A DNA stretch of 64,000 bases from Schlesneria sp. (GCA_028291515.1 JAQGHU010000062.1:1-64000), one strand, 5' to 3'. Positions 9,536-19,392 are shown, numbered from the stretch's first letter. The notes: generated by a model not told the origin, from the letters alone. Numbers and translations: made by a program.

Positions 9536-9723
9536 GGCGTTTCCAACAGTGTGTCAGCTACTTCTGACAATTAGTCGTTCAGAAAACGCGAGATTCGACA
9601 AGTCGCAAGGAAAAATCTTGGAACCCGCTTTCGCGCAATTTCTGCGGAAATCACCGGGCCGGGGCACGTCCCTGACGCCTTGGACGTGACGTCACGACAG
9701 AATTGCCATCGAATCCCGATCGC

Positions 9724-11877
9724 TTAAGTCGCCTTAACCACCGGCCGGGGCCGCTGCATCACCAGCACTGTTATGGCTCCAATCGCCAACACGCCGGCAC
9801 CGATTAGCCAGGACGCCGGCAGATGCTCTTGTTCGCCGCTACCGATTCCCCAGGCCTTCAGTTGCTCCGTATAATTCGACACCGTCAGCAACAGGCCGTT
9901 GTGAATGCAGTGCAGCACAATCCCCGGCCAGACGCTGCCGGTTTTCAAACAAACGATTCCCAGGATCAACCCCAGGAAACACGTTGGAGCGAATCGTTCG
10001 AAGAACAGGGCGTCGCGAACGACAACATGGAATAACCCGAACAGAGTGCTCGACAGGATCACTGCCAAGGGACTGGCCATTTCCGCTCGAAAAGTCGTCT
10101 GCAGGAAACCGCGAAAGAACAGTTCTTCGCAAGCCGCGGGAACCAGGGCCAGGGCAATCAATTTCCATGCTAATGGCACGGCATCAATCTGAGCCTTGAT
10201 CGATTCGAACAGTTTGACAAACTCCGTCAGCCGATCGGGCGACTGGACCAGAACCAGTTCATAAGCAAACGGCCATAACGAAAGGCCCAGCACGGCTGCA
10301 GCAATGAACGACAGCGGCGAAGCCGTTCGTAGCGACAATCCTGAATTCCAGGCGATCGCGAAATAGCGAGTCAGCACCAGCGGCAGCACGGCAAACAACA
10401 GAATCGTGATCGCCATGTTGATCGCCAGGCGACTCTCGATCGACAGGTGAGCCAGCCGCGAGGCTGTTCCTCCCAGGATCAGAAACGTGGGAAACAAGAT
10501 CGCCAAAGCGAACATCGCCTGCCCCAACGTCGCCTGCGGACGCGGGATTTCCGGTCGACGAAACAGGTCCGACCAGCTTCCATCACCGCCGTAAAGCACG
10601 GCATCTGTTCCAAAGATCCGGGCGGCAGCCGACAACGCGACCGCGGCATACAGGGCTGTCGACAGCAATGTCGCCAGCGCCCAGATCGGCACCACGCGAT
10701 TGTCGAACACATCGCGAGCCAGTAACACAATGTTCGCCAGCGGCGTGACAGCCAGCCACGTATTGAACTCAATCCCCGGCAACAGACAGATGATGCCAGG
10801 TGCCAGCGAGACCAGCATTAACGGGATCAGATAGGCCTGCGCTTCCTTAAAGCTGCGAGCAAAACTCGTCAGGATCAGGATCACGGCCGAGAAGAACGCC
10901 GCGAACACGAACAGCAGGCTCAGCGTCAGCACAACCAGTCGCAGGGAAAGCCCGCCCGAACCAAACAGCAAACCCTCCAGCCCACTGGCATAGGCGGTCA
11001 CGATCATCGAAACCAGGTTCGCCACCGCGGTCATGACAGCCACGGTCACCACCGCGACGTACTTCGCAAACAGCAATTCGTGACGAGGGACCGGGGATGA
11101 AACCAGGGCCTCCAACGTGCCACGTTCGCGTTCCCCCGCCGTCAAATCGATCGCGGGATAGACCGCTCCGGTGACCGTCATCAGGATCAGGATCAGCGGA
11201 ACCAAAGTCGCCAGCGACAGCGGAGGGCCCGCCTGGTTTCCGACCGGTGTCAGCGATTCGACCCGGATATCGTAAGGGAACGGGATCGCTGGAGTTTCTT
11301 CGGCCAGTGCATGACGAGCGAAATCTTCATTCAAAGCTCGAAATCGATCTTCGATAAATCGTCGCGCGTCACGGCTGACCGGCGATCCTGATCGATAGAT
11401 GATCTCCATCCCCATAATGCGGTTGTCGGGGTGTGACCCAAAGAGCACCGCGATGTCGGCTTCTCCCTCCGCAACCGCTTTGCCTACATCGCCCCCCCCG
11501 TCTTCTTGATCCGGAATCATCAGTTCGATGATCGGATCGTCGATGGTTCCCTGGGGATGCTGTTGCATGTCGACGGTGCGTCCTTCACGCCGGGAAACCA
11601 ACTGGTTACCTAGCGAGAAGAGCTTTCGGAACGTCGGTTCCTCGTGGCGCGATGGCAGTGCGACTCGATATTCGACACGAGTTCGAGTGACCTGCGCCAG
11701 AATCAGCTTCTGCAGAGTGACACCCAACAAGGGATAGATCAGCAACGGCATGGCGACCAGCGTGATGATCGTACGGCGATCACGCAGGATTTCGCGGAGT
11801 TCTTTGACCGTTAACCGCCACCAGCGCGGTGAAGTCCAGCCATGGTGGGAATCTGGCGTGCCGGACTCGTCAGACAT
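9724..11877 (-). CDS. ABC-2 type permease fused to a CPBP intramembrane protease
   Basis: A 717-residue membrane protein with two modules. Residues about 1-420 form an ABC-2/NatB-like exporter permease: N-terminal membrane helix, a large extracytoplasmic loop, and a helix bundle including the signature [30 protein letters not shown]. Residues about 500-690 form a CPBP (Abi/type II CAAX prenyl endopeptidase-like) domain with [16 protein letters not shown] and the later [10 protein letters not shown], where the Glu pair and His residues are expected to bind metal. It overlaps the ATPase gene start side by eight bases (11870-11877), so the two form an exporter. NatAB exports sodium in Bacillus, but the substrate here is unknown. 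Confidence 0.92.
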   Translation of the reverse strand: MSDESGTPDSHHGWTSPRWWRLTVKELREILRDRRTIITLVAMPLLIYPLLGVTLQKLILAQVTRTRVEYRVALPSRHEEPTFRKLFSLGNQLVSRREGRTVDMQQHPQGTIDDPIIELMIPDQEDGGGDVGKAVAEGEADIAVLFGSHPDNRIMGMEIIYRSGSPVSRDARRFIEDRFRALNEDFARHALAEETPAIPFPYDIRVESLTPVGNQAGPPLSLATLVPLILILMTVTGAVYPAIDLTAGERERGTLEALVSSPVPRHELLFAKYVAVVTVAVMTAVANLVSMIVTAYASGLEGLLFGSGGLSLRLVVLTLSLLFVFAAFFSAVILILTSFARSFKEAQAYLIPLMLVSLAPGIICLLPGIEFNTWLAVTPLANIVLLARDVFDNRVVPIWALATLLSTALYAAVALSAAARIFGTDAVLYGGDGSWSDLFRRPEIPRPQATLGQAMFALAILFPTFLILGGTASRLAHLSIESRLAINMAITILLFAVLPLVLTRYFAIAWNSGLSLRTASPLSFIAAAVLGLSLWPFAYELVLVQSPDRLTEFVKLFESIKAQIDAVPLAWKLIALALVPAACEELFFRGFLQTTFRAEMASPLAVILSSTLFGLFHVVVRDALFFERFAPTCFLGLILGIVCLKTGSVWPGIVLHCIHNGLLLTVSNYTEQLKAWGIGSGEQEHLPASWLIGAGVLAIGAITVLVMQRPRPVVKAT

Positions 11878-12634
11878 GCGCGGTCTCTCCGAAGGTCGAC
11901 CCGGATTGATTGCCGATCAATTGCAGAAACATTTCAAACAGGTTGCTGCATCCTGTGGCTTGTTGCAGCTCGGCAAACGTTCCCTCGTGCTTCAATCGCC
12001 CTCGATGCAATAGCCCCATGCGGTCGCACACGTGCGAAGCTTCGTCGAGGCGATGAGTCGACACCACAACCGCCTTACCCAGCGATCGCAGTTTCGTGAT
12101 ATATTCGAAGACGACATGAGTCCCGATCACATCTAGGCCGCGCGTCGGTTCATCCAGCAGCATCACCGGGGGGTCGTGCATTAGAGCGCGAGCCAACGTG
12201 ACACGCTGCTTCTGTCCGGTACTCAGCGTCGCACAGCGTTGATCCAGGAATCGGCCGATGTCGAACAGATTGCTCAGTTCTTCCAGTCGGATGCGCGCTG
12301 CTGCAGGGGCGACCCCGTAAAGATCCGCAAAAAACATCAGCGTTTCGCGAGGTGTCAGCCATTGATACAAACCCGAACTGGCCGAGACCAGGCCGATTCG
12401 ACGCTTCACCTCATCCGGTTCCCGGGTCGCTCGAAAACCGTCGACTTCCGCATCGCCACTGGTGGGTGACAGCAGACCAAGAATCATTCTCAGTGTGGTC
12501 GTCTTTCCGGCCCCGTTGGGTCCAAGCAACCCGTAGACTTCACCCGATTGAACTTGAAACGACAGATGGTCCACAGCAACGATGGGCCCGTTGCTGGACC
12601 GGAAATGTCGAGTGATTTCGGAGACAGAGATCAT
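11870..12634 (-). CDS. ABC transporter ATP-binding protein (NatA-like)
   Basis: A 254-residue ATPase that should power the adjacent permease-protease fusion. Visible motifs are Walker [11 protein letters not shown]-loop region [17 protein letters not shown], signature [15 protein letters not shown], Walker [13 protein letters not shown] and the switch His in [11 protein letters not shown]. The ATG at 12634 begins [11 protein letters not shown], the normal first strand; upstream in-frame codons to 13015 would run into the divergent sigma-factor gene and read as non-protein-like sequence, so I reject them. The C-terminal end overlaps the start of the permease gene by eight bases. The gene is divergent from the ECF42 sigma factor, with a 257-bp intergenic gap. 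Confidence 0.94.
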   Translation of the reverse strand: MISVSEITRHFRSSNGPIVAVDHLSFQVQSGEVYGLLGPNGAGKTTTLRMILGLLSPTSGDAEVDGFRATREPDEVKRRIGLVSASSGLYQWLTPRETLMFFADLYGVAPAAARIRLEELSNLFDIGRFLDQRCATLSTGQKQRVTLARALMHDPPVMLLDEPTRGLDVIGTHVVFEYITKLRSLGKAVVVSTHRLDEASHVCDRMGLLHRGRLKHEGTFAELQQATGCSNLFEMFLQLIGNQSGSTFGETAHV

Positions 12635-12891
12635 GTGTTTTGATAGGTCGCGGTGGCAGACCGGCAAACTGGGCGTTAGACATCCTATCGAGGGGCGAGG
12701 CCACTTGCGCCTCTCGGAATCGGCAGCAGAGACTATTTTGTCCAGAACCCGCCACCGCATTCCGATGTATTGGACCGTTTTGATGGCTCGGGTGTCGCGG
12801 CGATTCACCAAATGGCACACAATACATTTCGCCCCGTTTTGAGAACCGTCATCGTATCCGACCACCCGCATCCGTTTTGAAGATTGCCGAG

Positions 12892-14142
12892 ATGACCGAC
12901 GATCCAGTTCTCCATGTTCGCCAGACGCTGGACGAAACATACCGAAATCAATCACGAAAAATATTCGCCACGCTCGTACGATTGATCGGCGATTTCGACC
13001 TGGCCGAAGAAGCATTGCACGAAGCCTTCGCTATGGCGTTGACGCAATGGCAGCAGGACGGCATCCCCGGTAATCCGGCCGCCTGGCTGGTTTCGACAGG
13101 ACGCTTCAAAGCAATCGACGTGATTCGTCGTCGAACGCGGTTCGACGCTTCTCTGGGAACTGTCGCCAAGCGTCTGGATGATGCCGCCGCGACGAATGCC
13201 GCCCGTTCCGAACAAGAGATCGAAGACGACCGCCTGAGACTGATTTTCACCTGTTGTCACCCGGCATTGGCATTGGACTCTCAAGTCGCGCTGACGCTAC
13301 GCGAAGTCTGCGGACTCACCACCGAAGAAATCGCCAGCGCGTTCCTCACTGCGGCACCGACGATCGCGCAACGCATCGTCCGCGGCAAAGCCAAGATCAA
13401 AATGGCGGCGATCCCGTTCGTCGTCCCTTCGAAAGCAGACATTCACGACCGACTGGAATCCGTGCTGTCGGTCATCTATCTCGTCTTCAACGAAGGCTAC
13501 TACGCTTCGTCGGGCGAAATGCTCATGCGAGCCGATCTCTCTGACGAAGCGATTCGACTCGGCCGACTGCTCGTCGAATTGCTGCCCGACCCAGAAGCAC
13601 TCGGGCTGCTCGCACTGATGCTGTTTACCGAATCACGGCGTACCGCGCGAGTGACTGACACCGGTGATTTGATTCTCCTCGAAGATCAGGATCGATCCCT
13701 TTGGAATCGTGCCCAGATCGAAGAAGGAATCAGCCTGGTCGAAAAAGCGATCGCGGCCGAGCACGTCGGGGTCTACACGATCCAGGCCGCGATCGCCGCG
13801 ACCCATGCGAATGCCTCCGATACCAAATCGACCGACTGGACTCAAATCGTCGGCTGGTACGACATTCTCTTTCAAGCCAATCAGTCACCAGTGATCGAAC
13901 TGAACCGAGCCGTCGCCGTGGCGATGCGTGATGGCCCGCCAGCAGGACTGCAACTGATCGACGCGATCCTCGATCGAGGTGCCTTGCCTGACTACCACTT
14001 GATCCACGCCGCGAAGGCCGACTTATGGCGCCGTCTTGGAAAAAAGGCCAACGCCAAAGCCTCGTACGAGACCGCCCTGCGACTGGCCAAACAAGAACCC
14101 GAACGCCGCTTCCTGCAGAGACGCCTCAGCGAGTTGGAGTGA
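12892..14142 (+). CDS. ECF42-type RNA polymerase sigma factor
   Basis: A 416-residue extracytoplasmic-function sigma factor with the usual sigma-2 ([29 protein letters not shown] and [11 protein letters not shown]) and sigma-4 ([36 protein letters not shown]) regions, then a long C-terminal TPR-like extension (about 190-416). The extension holds the motif [32 protein letters not shown], which marks the ECF42/SigJ-like group. ECF42 proteins lack a cognate anti-sigma factor in most genomes and are linked with DGPF proteins, which are present at 8784-9535. ATG 12892 is preferred over TTG 12877. The C-terminal extension is thought to regulate activity, but the signal is unknown. Confidence 0.93.
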   Translation: MTDDPVLHVRQTLDETYRNQSRKIFATLVRLIGDFDLAEEALHEAFAMALTQWQQDGIPGNPAAWLVSTGRFKAIDVIRRRTRFDASLGTVAKRLDDAAATNAARSEQEIEDDRLRLIFTCCHPALALDSQVALTLREVCGLTTEEIASAFLTAAPTIAQRIVRGKAKIKMAAIPFVVPSKADIHDRLESVLSVIYLVFNEGYYASSGEMLMRADLSDEAIRLGRLLVELLPDPEALGLLALMLFTESRRTARVTDTGDLILLEDQDRSLWNRAQIEEGISLVEKAIAAEHVGVYTIQAAIAATHANASDTKSTDWTQIVGWYDILFQANQSPVIELNRAVAVAMRDGPPAGLQLIDAILDRGALPDYHLIHAAKADLWRRLGKKANAKASYETALRLAKQEPERRFLQRRLSELE

Positions 14143-14181
14143 CTGCGTTCGCCGCTATCATCGACCCCTACCACGACAGGC

Positions 14182-14218
14182 GTGCCACTGGATTGTCCGC
14201 TTCGGACAACCCAGTGCC
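14182..14218. repeat. Hairpin repeat GTGCCACTGG...CCAGTGCC
   Basis: Inverted arms CACTGGATTGTCCG and CGGACAACCCAGTG surround a short centre. The unit lies in the convergent gap between the sigma-factor gene and the GmhB-type gene, where it could stop transcription from both sides. Related copies occur at 48561-48595 and, in part, at 118-139. Confidence 0.7.
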
Positions 14219-14309
14219 GATGCTATTTGGCTATGACGGTCACGCCTTGTAGCTGCGTTCGCCGAGAACGCGGGTCAAGTGAAGCCTCCGCCTCAAACCC
14301 TGCGACCAA

Positions 14310-14981
14310 CTACGAAGTCTGAATCTGCGTCTGAGAACGCAGCCAAGCTTCCACAGCCTCACCAACAGTCGAGAACACCCCAAAAAACCGAGCTGGTGTC
14401 GTCTCACCGCCCAAGGTGACAAACGCCCCATAACCCGTCCGCACCAACGCCGACTCGCAGCCAGCCGCCGCACCCGCTTCAATGTCTCCCAGCCGATCAC
14501 CGATCATCAACGATCGCGTCCGGTCGATATTCAATTCGTTTGCGGCACTGGTCAACATCCCCGGTTTCGGCTTCCGGCAACCGCAATCGATCTTATAGCT
14601 GCCGGTCCCCTCAATCGGATGATGAGGACAGTATTCATAACGGTCGATCACAGCTCCATGCTCGGCCAGCAGTTCATCCAGCCGAGCATGCACTTCAGCA
14701 ATGCGGCTCTCGGGAAAATAGCCACGAGCGATCCCGGCCTGATTCGTCACGATAGCGACCGGAATCCCGAGTTGATTCAAATGAGCGATCGTGTCACCGG
14801 CGGTCGGCAGTAGTTCCACATCCTCCGGCTGGCACAGGTAGTGCTTTTCCTCGATGACGGTTCCATCGCGATCGAGGAACACACCGGGACGCGGTGATGA
14901 TGAGTGATTCGACAAGTCGATTGCCCAAATTGAGAAGCGATGATTGTTAATCAACAGAGAAAAATCGGGGATGGTTGTCAC
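14310..14981 (-). CDS. gmhB: HAD-IIIA phosphatase, GmhB-like (heptose bisphosphate phosphatase family)
   Basis: GmhB removes the C7 phosphate from D-glycero-D-manno-heptose 1,7-bisphosphate during lipopolysaccharide heptose synthesis; relatives act on histidinol phosphate. Seen: HAD motif I FLDRDGTVIEE, motif II IVTNQAGIARGYF, the zinc-loop cysteines and histidines in CPHHP and CGCRKPKPGM, and motif IV MIGDRLGDIEAG. At 223 residues it has about 30 extra N-terminal residues; the first usable start is GTG at 14981, only three bases after the LRR gene's stop, but an internal TTG at 14915 (LSNHSSSPRPGVFLDRDG) is also possible. It ends a three-gene minus-strand operon. The sugar substrate is inferred from family only. 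Confidence 0.88.
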   Translation of the reverse strand: MTTIPDFSLLINNHRFSIWAIDLSNHSSSPRPGVFLDRDGTVIEEKHYLCQPEDVELLPTAGDTIAHLNQLGIPVAIVTNQAGIARGYFPESRIAEVHARLDELLAEHGAVIDRYEYCPHHPIEGTGSYKIDCGCRKPKPGMLTSAANELNIDRTRSLMIGDRLGDIEAGAAAGCESALVRTGYGAFVTLGGETTPARFFGVFSTVGEAVEAWLRSQTQIQTS

Positions 14982-14984
14982 GTT

Positions 14985-15806
14985 TCACGGATTTGGAAAG
15001 ATCGCACACTTCGGGAATGTTTTTCGAAGTCTCTCTCGTGCTTCGGCAGTCACTTGTGTCCGTTCTACATCGAGAAAATCGAAATTCGGCAACGAGTGGA
15101 GAAATTCCAAACCATTGTCGGTGACGTTTGAGTTGCCAACGCCGAGTTGACGCAGTCTTGTAAGCCCCCTCAAATGCGGCAGCCCTTCGTCGGAGACTTG
15201 TATCTGATCGAGATCAAATAGGTCCAGGCGTACCAGTTCTCCGACTGATTTCAGTCCTTGATCCGTAATCTGTGTTCTTCCAATGTAAAGACGTTCGAGA
15301 TCTGTCATCTTACCAATCTGCGCAAGTCCAACATCGGTAATTGCCGTTTTGCGAAGGTCGAGAATTCGCAGTGTATTTAATCCCATCAGATGTCCCAATT
15401 CTCGATCAGTAATATCGGAACCGTAGAACCTGATCAATTTGACGTTGGAGAGAGCCTTCACATCAGAAATGATCATCGAGACCTGGGAACACTCGGTGAG
15501 TTCGAGGCCTGAAATTCTGTTAAAAATTACCAACCTTTCTTGAAACCGCCGGGGTATCCAAGCTGGTCCGAAGCATCCAAACTGGATTCCGACTGTGCCA
15601 ACGGAAGCCTTGATCTTGCTGGCGATCCACATCTCTCGCTGATACGGCATCCAGATCAGCAGAACGCCAAACAGCGCGACAGACAGGACGAAGCCAATCG
15701 CGATTTGCACAGCGCGTCGTCGTGGAAGTCGCATCAGAATGCCGTCGGATTGAAGTAAATCGGGACCGCCAGCGAGCGTGGGAATGCTCTCCGTCTCCCC
15801 AATCAA
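14985..15806 (-). CDS. Membrane-anchored leucine-rich repeat protein
   Basis: A protein of up to 273 residues with a single N-terminal membrane segment (about 32-53, IAIGFVLSVALFGVLLIW after an RRR positive patch) followed by leucine-rich repeats. Repeat units have the planctomycete-type form LxxLxxLxIxxTxITDxGLxxL, for example MTDLERLYIGRTQITDQGLK and LTRLRQLGVGNSNVTDNGLE. Such domains bind proteins. The first start is TTG at 15806, three bases after the upstream stop; ATG at 15734 begins MRLPRRRAVQ and is an equally good candidate. The tight packing between a LarA-like gene and a GmhB-like gene suggests one transcript, though no functional link is evident. Confidence 0.85.
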   Translation of the reverse strand: MIGETESIPTLAGGPDLLQSDGILMRLPRRRAVQIAIGFVLSVALFGVLLIWMPYQREMWIASKIKASVGTVGIQFGCFGPAWIPRRFQERLVIFNRISGLELTECSQVSMIISDVKALSNVKLIRFYGSDITDRELGHLMGLNTLRILDLRKTAITDVGLAQIGKMTDLERLYIGRTQITDQGLKSVGELVRLDLFDLDQIQVSDEGLPHLRGLTRLRQLGVGNSNVTDNGLEFLHSLPNFDFLDVERTQVTAEARERLRKTFPKCAIFPNP

Positions 15807-15809
15807 CGC

Positions 15810-17084
15810 TCAATGTCCGGATTGGATCACGACATCCGACAAATCGCCCCGCGCATCAAATGCCATCGCTTCCGGCTCCGAAAGCTGCTCAAGATCGGAT
15901 CGTTCGGCGAACTGCGGCAAGTACGCTTCGCTGACCAGCACCTCCGCCAGATGCAGCGTGTTCGGAATCTGGATCACCTTGGAATTGGGCGGCTCGACCA
16001 GTCCGCAGGTATGCAGCGCGTTGGTAACCACTTCGCGATCAGTGTCGAACGCGATCGGAATCATCGCGGCCGTCGGGTGCAGACCGGTGATGCAGTTGAT
16101 CGCCGTGATCTTGCGATCAATGGCATCAGCCGTGCGTTGATTGATGAACTCGGCAATGCCGATCCCGGTGGCGTTTCCGTGTGTTTCGTGGGTCAATCCC
16201 CGAACAAAGATCCGCTTGCATCGAACCGTGTCGCGATCGGTGGCGGCATGATCGTTGTACTTGCGGCCGATCACATTGGTATCCATCCCCGTGCCACTGA
16301 TGTTCTTACCCATCTTGTCGATGATCAGCAGGTCGCAGTACGGGAATGGCAGTCGTGGCAGCCATTGAATCGCCAGCTTCAGCAATTGCGTTTCGCGTTC
16401 GAGAAACTTCTCAGGAGGAACCGCTTCGATCAACGCCGTTTCGTCATACGCATTCTCGACGATGCCAATGCCACCGACCACGCGGCACTTCTGGATCACC
16501 GATTCGCCGACCGCCATGATGATCTCCATGAAGCTGTAATCGGCGATGGCTCGATGATAGATCTTGGCCCCTTCGTGCTTGCCCAGGCCGATCAGCATCA
16601 TCTTGTGCAGGCCCGATTCCACGTCGCCGACGAAACCGGTGTGAGGCTTAATCCGCCCCACGATCAGCACGTGGTCGGCCTGCGAGGCATGCTTATCAAA
16701 ATGAACCGGAATCCCTTGAGAGGTCCGGTCGACAATGATCGTCTCCATCGACGCTCGCAGTTCGCACCCCATCTTTTCGGGCGTGATTCCATAGTGCTCC
16801 AGGATCTGAAGCTGTCCTTCGGCCGTTCCGCCCCCATGGCTCCCCATCGCCGGCACGATGAACGGAACTCCACCGAGGCTCTTCACATGATCAACCGCCG
16901 TGCGAATAATCTGGCCGATATGCGCGATCCCGCGGCTTCCCGCAGTAATCGCGACCGTCTGCCCCGGTTTGACCTTATCGCCCAGCTTCAGCGTCGCCAG
17001 TTGAGCAGCGACCTCGGCGGGAACATCGGCGATGCGATGAGCATCAAACTTCTGGCGAACTCGGATCATGCGCGGAAACGACAT
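15810..17084 (-). CDS. DUF2088 / LarA-like (lactate racemase N-terminal-type) protein
   Basis: A 424-residue soluble protein related to the nickel-pincer lactate racemase LarA. Recognisable parts are the Rossmann-like segment AITAGSRGIAHIGQIIRTAVDHVK, PFIVPAMGSHGGGTAEGQ, VGRIKPHTGFVGDVESGLHKMM and GLGKHEGAKIYHRA. The HGGGTAEGQ motif marks the LarA-like subgroup, but the Lys that carries the nickel-pincer cofactor could not be pinned down by eye, so racemase activity is not shown. The likely start is ATG 17084 (MSFPRMIRV); codons back to 17177 look non-coding. It is the first gene of a minus-strand operon with the LRR and GmhB-like genes. No larB, larC or larE genes are in the window. Confidence 0.85.
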   Translation of the reverse strand: MSFPRMIRVRQKFDAHRIADVPAEVAAQLATLKLGDKVKPGQTVAITAGSRGIAHIGQIIRTAVDHVKSLGGVPFIVPAMGSHGGGTAEGQLQILEHYGITPEKMGCELRASMETIIVDRTSQGIPVHFDKHASQADHVLIVGRIKPHTGFVGDVESGLHKMMLIGLGKHEGAKIYHRAIADYSFMEIIMAVGESVIQKCRVVGGIGIVENAYDETALIEAVPPEKFLERETQLLKLAIQWLPRLPFPYCDLLIIDKMGKNISGTGMDTNVIGRKYNDHAATDRDTVRCKRIFVRGLTHETHGNATGIGIAEFINQRTADAIDRKITAINCITGLHPTAAMIPIAFDTDREVVTNALHTCGLVEPPNSKVIQIPNTLHLAEVLVSEAYLPQFAERSDLEQLSEPEAMAFDARGDLSDVVIQSGH

Positions 17085-17287
17085 GGCGGGCCTGCGATTC
17101 AAGGAGCTATTCGAGCCAGTACGCGGATTTTGTCCGGCGGACCGATCAGTCGGTCGCCCCATTCGCAAGATCTGCATACGATAAGACTAAAGTCTATGAG
17201 TTTCCGGGAATCCAATCTACTGCGCGAACCTGCCGGGCCAGCGCGTGTCGAAGGATGTTCCTGATGCGTCGTCGCCGATTCTGCTAT

Positions 17288-17315
17288 GTTTAACCGCGTG
17301 GGCAACGCCCACGCG
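17288..17315. repeat. GTTTAACCGCGTGGGC hairpin repeat
   Basis: CGCGTGGGC and GCCCACGCG form a 9-bp stem around AAC. The 16-bp start GTTTAACCGCGTGGGC recurs exactly, on the other strand, at 44839-44854 beside the MMPL transporter gene. Confidence 0.6.
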
Positions 17316-17372
17316 TCACTTGGGCCGCCGACAACAATCATCTGCCCTCAGTCCTATTTGTCCCATTGGAAT

Positions 17373-17435
17373 GGGGTGCCACGGTCTTGGAGTCTTCGAC
17401 ATGGCCGTGTCTTCGATTAATGACACGGCCACCCC
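17373..17435. repeat. GTGCCACGG-GGAGTCTTCGACA-GGCCGTGTC repeat, copy 1
   Basis: Copy of a dispersed palindromic family also found at 30236-30385, 33217-33273 and 58447-58535. Here TGGCCGTGTC (17402-17411) pairs with GACACGGCCA (17422-17431), and GGGGTG at the left edge can pair with CACCCC at the right. It precedes the ArfB-like gene. Confidence 0.75.
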
Positions 17436-17492
17436 GAACCAAATCGAAAATAACCTTTGTCGCCAACAACCGCTTAACCAAACCCCAAAATC

Positions 17493-17939
17493 ATGTTTCC
17501 CGCCGATACCGAAATCCTCGATGTCACCCCCCGAATTCGCATCTCCTGCGGCGAATTCGACTGGGGCGTCGCGCGCAGTTCGGGGCCGGGTGGTCAAAAT
17601 GTGAACAAGGTCAATTCCAAGGTGATGTTGCGTTGGCCTTTGCTGACATCGGCCGGCCTGCCCAGCGACGTTCGTGACCGGTTTGTGGCCGCGTACAAGC
17701 GACGAATGACCAACGAAGGCGATTTGGTTCTCAGCAGCGAACGTTTTCGCGATCAACCGAAGAACGTGACCGATTGTCTGGAAAAGCTACGGGCCTTACT
17801 GCTGACGGTCGCCGTCGCCCCCAAGCCGCGTCGAGTTTCCAAGCCGACCAAGGCCTCCAAGCGACGGCGAGTTGAAGCGAAAAAGCAACGCACCGAAGTC
17901 AAACAGCGCCGCCAGCCTCCGTCGTTCGACGATCGCTAA
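17493..17939 (+). CDS. arfB: ArfB-like peptidyl-tRNA hydrolase (class I release factor family)
   Basis: ArfB frees ribosomes stalled on truncated mRNA by hydrolysing peptidyl-tRNA. The 148-residue protein has the catalytic loop SSGPGGQNVNKVNSKVMLRW with GGQ at about 33-35 and lacks the stop-codon-reading domain of true release factors. Its C-terminus is strongly basic (KRRRVEAKKQRTEVKQRR), matching the ArfB tail that enters the empty mRNA channel. The start MFPADTEILDVTPRIRI follows an AAAATC stretch without a strong ribosome binding site. It stands alone between a repeat-rich gap and the TerC gene. A Pth4/mitochondrial ICT1-type relative is the only serious alternative. Confidence 0.9.
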   Translation: MFPADTEILDVTPRIRISCGEFDWGVARSSGPGGQNVNKVNSKVMLRWPLLTSAGLPSDVRDRFVAAYKRRMTNEGDLVLSSERFRDQPKNVTDCLEKLRALLLTVAVAPKPRRVSKPTKASKRRRVEAKKQRTEVKQRRQPPSFDDR

Positions 17940-18095
17940 ACCGGCAGATTCTGCCGTTCTCCGCACCGGCGACACCAATTCACCCCAATCGGTACGTTCG
18001 CTGCTCAATTCCCTGATCCAACGCTATACTCCGCCGTTCTCACTTAGTCCGCCGCATTTTGCGCGCGGCATTTGGTTTTGGTGGAAGGAATTCGC

Positions 18096-19142
18096 ATGGT
18101 CTGGGCAGTGTTCGTACTGCTGGTGCTGGTCATCCTCGCCTTCGATCTGGGCATCCTCAGCCGGGAATCGAAGGCGTTAACCGCTCGAGAAGCGCTCATC
18201 CGCACAGGGGCCTACTTCGTCCTGGCGTTGATGTTTACTGTCTTCGTCTACTTCGCTTACGAAAACAAATGGTTCGGACTCGGCGTCTACGACGAGGTGA
18301 AAGTCGAAGCCGGTCATGGGCCGAAAATGACCGCGCTCCCGGCCAACGGATTGGAAGCCGCCGCCCAGTTCTTCATGGGCTATATCCTCGAGCAATCGCT
18401 CAGCATCGACAACATCTTCGTGATCGCCTTGATCCTGGCTTACTTCCAAGTCCCTGCGGCGCTCCAGCATCGAGTCCTCCTCTGGGGTATCTTGGGCGCA
18501 CTCGTCATGCGCGGCGTGATGATCTACCTCGGCATTGAATTGATTCACCGCTTCGCGTTCACGATGTACATCTTCGGAGCGCTGCTGCTTTACACCGCTT
18601 TCAAAATGCTCTTTGCCGGTGAAGGAGAAGTCGATTTCGAAAACAGTCGGATGGTTCGTATCACGCGACGTTTCTTCCGTTTGCACCCCAGCTTCGTGGA
18701 CGATCACTTCTTCACGCGGGTCGACGGCAAGCTGGCAATGACGCCGATGTTCCTGGCACTCGTGATCGTCGAAACCACCGATCTGGTCTTCGCGATCGAT
18801 TCCATCCCGGCCGTGATTGGACTGACGCAGGATCCGTTCCTGGTCTTCACTTCCAACGTTTTCGCGATCCTTGGCCTACGCAGCTTGTACTTCGCGCTGG
18901 CCGATCTGCTGGGGCGATTCCACTACCTGAAGTACTCGCTGGTTGCCATCCTGGCCTTCGTCGGCATCAAGATGCTGGTCCACGACTTCCTGCCCCACGA
19001 ACAAACCAGCCTGATCACGCTGGTCTCGCTCGCCTTCATCGCCATCGCCCTCGGAGTCGGCATCGGCGCCTCATTGATGCTGCCCGAAAAGCACGATCCA
19101 GAACCAGAGTCGGCGCCTGATCCGGAAAGCCAGCCCAGCTGA
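18096..19142 (+). CDS. TerC family integral membrane protein
   Basis: A 348-residue polytopic membrane protein of the TerC family. Members are linked with tellurite resistance or with metal (manganese) homeostasis at secretion sites. Characteristic motifs are LEQSLSIDNIFVIALI and the second half repeat ETTDLVFAIDSIPAVIG, both with conserved Asp residues inside membrane helices. Eight or nine hydrophobic segments are visible. The C-terminus is an acidic Pro-rich tail (EKHDPEPESAPDPE). ATG 18096 is chosen because GGAAGGA lies just upstream; a TTG/GTG-type start at 18072 would add eight residues. A strong terminator follows at 19242-19281. Confidence 0.93.
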   Translation: MVWAVFVLLVLVILAFDLGILSRESKALTAREALIRTGAYFVLALMFTVFVYFAYENKWFGLGVYDEVKVEAGHGPKMTALPANGLEAAAQFFMGYILEQSLSIDNIFVIALILAYFQVPAALQHRVLLWGILGALVMRGVMIYLGIELIHRFAFTMYIFGALLLYTAFKMLFAGEGEVDFENSRMVRITRRFFRLHPSFVDDHFFTRVDGKLAMTPMFLALVIVETTDLVFAIDSIPAVIGLTQDPFLVFTSNVFAILGLRSLYFALADLLGRFHYLKYSLVAILAFVGIKMLVHDFLPHEQTSLITLVSLAFIAIALGVGIGASLMLPEKHDPEPESAPDPESQPS

Positions 19143-19241
19143 CCTTGGGAAAACCGCATTGCGAATTGACGAAAAGAGCGACAGCCGACCAATTCGGATG
19201 TCTTCCAATTCGAAATCTCTTCCCCTCCACGCGAAGAAATG

Positions 19242-19281
19242 ACAGCCCTTCACCGATCTCGATGAAGGGCTGTTTGTCTTT
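19242..19281 (+). terminator. Rho-independent terminator after terC
   Basis: ACAGCCCTTCA (19242-19252) and TGAAGGGCTGT (19263-19273) form a perfect 11-bp stem with a 10-base loop, followed by a T-rich run (TTTGTCTTT). It lies 100 bp after the TerC stop codon and 110 bp before the next gene. Confidence 0.85.
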
Positions 19282-19392
19282 CCTGCAGAGCCCCTCAGCC
19301 AGCGGCGGACGCAAACTGTCCTTGCACTGGAATTGGCTTTCCTCTAATTTCCGAAATCTAGCTTTCAGCATCTTGCAGTATTCGGAGCGGGA

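Larger units (their letters stand above)
17085..17492. other. Divergent intergenic region with two hairpin repeats
   Basis: This 408-bp gap separates the divergent LarA-like and ArfB-like genes, so it should hold both promoters. Two repeats are visible (17288-17315 and 17373-17435). I see no supported gene. Confidence 0.6.

Noticed and set aside
12635-13015. In-frame N-terminal extension of the NatA-like ATPase
   Set aside because: It overlaps the divergent sigma-factor gene, its sequence is not protein-like for an ATPase, and a good start with the normal first strand exists at 12634.
15813-17264. 483-codon open frame on the plus strand over the LarA-like gene
   Set aside because: It is antisense to a gene with clear family motifs and shows His/Arg/Asp-rich composition typical of a shadow frame.
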